Shown here: positions 61,186 through 64,000 of the stretch, piece by piece
Numbering within the stretch: the first letter of the stretch is position 1
How the letters are laid out: the number at the start of each line of letters is the position of its first letter
Source of the DNA: Actinokineospora spheciospongiae
GTDB taxonomy: Bacteria; Actinomycetota; Actinomycetes; Mycobacteriales; Pseudonocardiaceae
Assembly: GCF_000564855.1 (NCBI RefSeq)
Contig: NZ_AYXG01000027.1
Location: forward strand, 1 to 64,000
Reading direction: 5' to 3'
Length of the DNA stretch: 64,000 nt
Translations under genes and position numbers: made by a program
The notes under the pieces: generated by a model
Database searches by the model: none
What the model was told of the DNA's origin: nothing
Seen by the model: only the letters and a program-made list of their open reading frames with translations

Positions 61186-61985
61186 CACGGCCGGTTCTCC
61201 GCTGCGGTCGGTGCGGCCTCGACCAGCCCCCGGTACAGCTCGGGGCGGCGGTCCCGCAGGTACGGTGTCGTCGCGCGGGCGGCGGCGAGCTCGGCCGGGT
61301 CGACGTCGGCGACGACCAGCTCCTCGGCACCGCCCGCCCCGGCGGTGACGCGGCCGTGCGGGCCGACCACGCGGGTCAGGCCGCAGAAGTCCAAGCCGCC
61401 GCGCGCGCCGACCCAGTTGGTGTAGGCGATGTGCAGTTGGCTCTCGAAGGCGCGCGCGGGCACCAGCACCTCGGCGACGAACTCCCACGGTCGCATCAGC
61501 GCGGTCGGGACCACCAGCAGCTCGGTGCCCGCCAGCGCGTGCGCGCGCACCGCCTCGGGGAACTCGACGTCGTAGCAGACCAGCAGGCCGACCGACAGCC
61601 CGCCGAGTTCGGCGCGCACCACCGGTTCGCCACCCGCGGTGAACACCGACCGGTCCACCGAGCCGTAGAGGTGCGCCTTGTCGTAGGTGGCCAGGACCTC
61701 GCCCGTCCCGGACACCAGGGTCGCGGCGTTGCGCACACCGTCGTGCGCCCGCCTCGGCCACCCGAACACGATCGCCACCCCGGTGTCCGCGGCGATGCCC
61801 GCCACGGCCGCGGTCGGGTCCTCGGCGACGTCGCCGCGCACCGGGTAGCCCACAGTGGACATCTCGGGGGTCACCAGCAGCTCCGCCCCGGCCGCGCGGG
61901 CGTCGGCGGCGGCGCGGGCGATCCGCTCCAGCAGCCCCGGACCGTCCCGCCGTGGGGACTCGGCTTGCCAGCAGGCGATCCTCAT
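61185..61985 (-). CDS. davA: 5-aminovaleramidase (nitrilase superfamily)
   Basis: This 266-residue carbon-nitrogen hydrolase has the Glu-Lys-Cys triad: Glu41 (V-T-P-E-M), Lys103 (Y-D-K-A-H-L-Y-G) and Cys137 (L-V-C-Y-D-V-E-F-P-E). Its length and pairing with the DavB-like oxidase fit DavA, which converts 5-aminovaleramide to 5-aminovalerate and ammonia. It is the first gene of the two-gene unit and is divergent from the acylase gene. The distinction from other short amidases rests on the neighbour. Confidence 0.82.
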   Translation of the reverse strand: MRIACWQAESPRRDGPGLLERIARAAADARAAGAELLVTPEMSTVGYPVRGDVAEDPTAAVAGIAADTGVAIVFGWPRRAHDGVRNAATLVSGTGEVLATYDKAHLYGSVDRSVFTAGGEPVVRAELGGLSVGLLVCYDVEFPEAVRAHALAGTELLVVPTALMRPWEFVAEVLVPARAFESQLHIAYTNWVGARGGLDFCGLTRVVGPHGRVTAGAGGAEELVVADVDPAELAAARATTPYLRDRRPELYRGLVEAAPTAAENRP

Positions 61986-62167
61986 GGCTCGGTGTCCTCC
62001 CGGGCGGTGGATGCGGCGAGCGTATGGCGGTGCGGGGGCGGCGAACCCCCTATCCGGCCCCTACCCGACCGGTGTCGGTGGCCCGTGGCCTTCTCGGGTT
62101 CTCAGGCCCGGTTCCCCTTGGGAGATTGGGCGTCCACGACAGACGAACGACAGGGGGAGGGACAACC

Positions 62168-64000
62168 GTGTTCCGCAGAAGGACTCGCGGTGCGGCACTG
62201 GTGGCCGCCGCCACCGCGGTGCTGGCCGCCGCGGCGCCGGTGGACGCCGCCGCCGCACCGAGGACCGTGGTGCTCGCCACCGGGCTGGACCGCCCGGTCG
62301 AGGTGGTCACCGACCGCTGGGGCGTGCCGCACGTCTACGCCGCCAGCGCCGCCGACGCCTACCTGGCCCAGGGGTTCGCCGTGGCCGCCGACCGCCTCTT
62401 CCAGCTCGACCTGGGCCGCCGCCGCGGCCTGGGCACGCTGGCGGAGGTGCTGGGCCCCGCGCACGCCGAGCGCGACCGCGCCGCCCGGCTCTTCCTCTAC
62501 CGGGGGGACATGGCCCGCGAGTGGGCCGCCTATGGGCCCGAGGCCAAGACCGCGGCCACCAGGTTCGCCGCGGGCATCAACGCCTACATCGACTGGGTGG
62601 AGCGCAACCCGGCCGCGCTGCCGCCGGAGTTCGGGCTGCTCGGGCACCGGCCCGCCCGGTGGTCGGCCGAGGACGTGGTGCGCATCCGCACCCACGCCCT
62701 GACCCAGAACCTCAGCAGCGAGGTCACCCGGGCCAGGGTGGCCTGCGCCGCCGGGGTGCGGGCCGACCGGGTGCGGTTGCGGTTGCAGCCCGAGCACGAC
62801 CTCGCGGTGCCCGACGGGTTCGACCCGTGCTCGCTGCCCGCCGACGTGCTGGCCACCTACGAGCTGGCCACCGGGTCGGTCGCGTTCACCGGGACCGGCG
62901 TCACCGCGCTGCCCGCCGCCCCGGCCTCGGCCGAGGGCAGCAACAACTGGGCCATCGGCCCCGGGCGCACCACCACCGGCCGCCCCATCCTGGCCAACGA
63001 CCCGCACCGCACCCTGGGCTCACCGTCCACCCGGTACCTGACCCACCTGTCCGCGCCGGGGCTCGACGTGATCGGCGCGGGCGACCCGGCCGCGCCCGGC
63101 ATCGCCGCCGGGCACAACGGCACCGCCGCGTTCGGCCTCACGGTGTTCCCGGTCGACCAGGAGGACCTCTACGTCTACCAGCTCGACCCCGCCGACCCGA
63201 CCCGGTACCGCTACGGCGACGGGTGGGAGCGCATGCGCACCACCACCGAGCGGATCGCGGTGCGCGGCGAGGCACCCCGCGACGTCGAGCTGTCGTTCAC
63301 CCGGCACGGCCCGGTGATCCGGGTCGACGCGGTCGAGGGCGTGGCGTACGCGGTGCGCACGGCGTGGCTGGAGCCGGGCACCGCCGGGTACCTGGGCAGC
63401 CTGCGCCTGCTGCGCGCGGGCGGGTACGCGGAGTTCGTCGAGCAGGCCCGCGCGTGGGGCGCCCCGGCGGAGAACCTGGTCTACGCCGACACCTCCGGCG
63501 ACATCGGCATGGTGTCGGTCGGCCTGGCACCCAAGCGGGTCGGCTACGACGGTCTGCTGCCGGTGCCCGGTGACGGGCGCTACGAGTGGAACGGCTTCGT
63601 CGACGGCGCCGCCCTGCCGCAGACGGCGAACCCGCCGCGGGGTTTCGTCGCCAGCGCCAACCAGTACAACCTGCCCGAGGGCTACCCGGTCGAGGGATTG
63701 TCCTACGAGTGGAACAACCCGTCGCGGTACGAGCGGATCGTGGAGGTGCTGGGCGGGAAGCGGAAGTCGTCGGTGGCCGACTCGGTCGCCCTGCAATCGG
63801 ACCGGCTGTCCATCCCGGCGCGGCGGCTGACCGCCGTGCTCGCCGGGCTGACCGGCACCGACCCGGACGCCACGGCCGCGCTGGACCTGCTGCGCGGCTG
63901 GGACGCGGTGATGACCGAGGACACCGCCGCGGGCGCGCTGTTCGAGACGTGGGTGTCGCGCTACCTCGGCCCCGCTTTCGTGCGCACGGTCGCCCCCGCC
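62168..64000 (+). CDS. penicillin acylase family protein (N-terminal part, runs off the window)
   Basis: At least 611 codons are present and the frame is open at the window edge. A signal peptide (V-F-R-R-R-T-R then a hydrophobic Ala-rich stretch to about residue 30) sends it outside. An alpha-chain-like region is followed by the autocatalytic site E-G-S-N-N-W-A-I: Ser258 becomes the N-terminal nucleophile of the beta chain after self-cleavage. Relatives cleave penicillin side chains, acyl-homoserine lactones or echinocandin/lipopeptide acyl chains. GTG 62168 follows GGGGGAGGG. The rest of the beta chain lies beyond 64000. Confidence 0.85.
   Translation, partial: MFRRRTRGAALVAAATAVLAAAAPVDAAAAPRTVVLATGLDRPVEVVTDRWGVPHVYAASAADAYLAQGFAVAADRLFQLDLGRRRGLGTLAEVLGPAHAERDRAARLFLYRGDMAREWAAYGPEAKTAATRFAAGINAYIDWVERNPAALPPEFGLLGHRPARWSAEDVVRIRTHALTQNLSSEVTRARVACAAGVRADRVRLRLQPEHDLAVPDGFDPCSLPADVLATYELATGSVAFTGTGVTALPAAPASAEGSNNWAIGPGRTTTGRPILANDPHRTLGSPSTRYLTHLSAPGLDVIGAGDPAAPGIAAGHNGTAAFGLTVFPVDQEDLYVYQLDPADPTRYRYGDGWERMRTTTERIAVRGEAPRDVELSFTRHGPVIRVDAVEGVAYAVRTAWLEPGTAGYLGSLRLLRAGGYAEFVEQARAWGAPAENLVYADTSGDIGMVSVGLAPKRVGYDGLLPVPGDGRYEWNGFVDGAALPQTANPPRGFVASANQYNLPEGYPVEGLSYEWNNPSRYERIVEVLGGKRKSSVADSVALQSDRLSIPARRLTAVLAGLTGTDPDATAALDLLRGWDAVMTEDTAAGALFETWVSRYLGPAFVRTVAPA

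Overview
The window is chromosomal DNA of a very high-GC Gram-positive actinomycete. Supporting signs are a near-total bias to G/C at third codon positions, many GTG starts, frequent ATGA/GTGA start-stop overlaps, several XRE regulators of actinomycete type (MmyB-like and DUF5753-like), a cmk-plsC-der housekeeping operon and a PAC2-family gene. The mix of polysaccharide, signalling and natural-product genes would suit Pseudonocardiales, but that placement is inference.

Layout. 1-945 is non-coding repeat DNA: six units of about 64 bp, then a 231-bp-spaced direct duplication. 946-3209 holds two exporters (DMT and MFS). 3626-11894 is a tightly overlapped surface-polysaccharide operon: GT2, GT4, a flippase fused to a GT4, a PhyH-type dioxygenase, a pyruvyl transferase, a possible 51-aa coupling ORF and a GT39-like membrane glycosyltransferase. 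12302-12823 is an orphan. 13075-18498 is a signalling cassette: a Ser/Thr kinase with an octapeptide-repeat tail, an FHA protein, and two related substrate-binding proteins, the second a lipoprotein carrying a VWA domain. 18492-21279 has a HEAT-repeat protein, an SDR whose promoter holds a perfect operator, and a flavin reductase. 21485-29095 is an oligopeptide-type ABC importer followed by two LLM flavin monooxygenases, probably fed by the divergent flavin reductase.

29469-39152 holds an FMN alpha-hydroxy-acid dehydrogenase, a conserved hypothetical pair, a dienelactone hydrolase and carboxymuconolactone decarboxylase-like pair facing an MmyB-like regulator, and an island of XRE/DUF5753-type regulators interleaved with small unknown proteins. 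39299-47675 (minus strand) is the most distinctive locus: AvrD-family protein, P-loop ATPase, ketosynthase III, acyl carrier protein, HAD phosphatase, quinone-oxidoreductase-like reductase, MFS exporter, FAD hydroxylase and SnoaL-like protein. This looks like a small natural-product cluster making a syringolide- or butyrolactone-like acylated-sugar molecule. A hotdog thioesterase, an MFS exporter and a second MmyB-like regulator lie beside it.

51541-54346 is the cmk-plsC-der core operon, preceded by a 660-bp gap that contains the same repeat family as position 1. The rest holds an alpha/beta hydrolase, a PAC2 protein, an autoregulated TetR with a CocE/NonD hydrolase, a GNAT acetyltransferase, a lysine 2-monooxygenase/aminovaleramidase pair (davB-davA) and the first 611 codons of a penicillin-acylase-family enzyme that runs off the window.

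All functional calls come from reading motifs, lengths and context; no database search was run.
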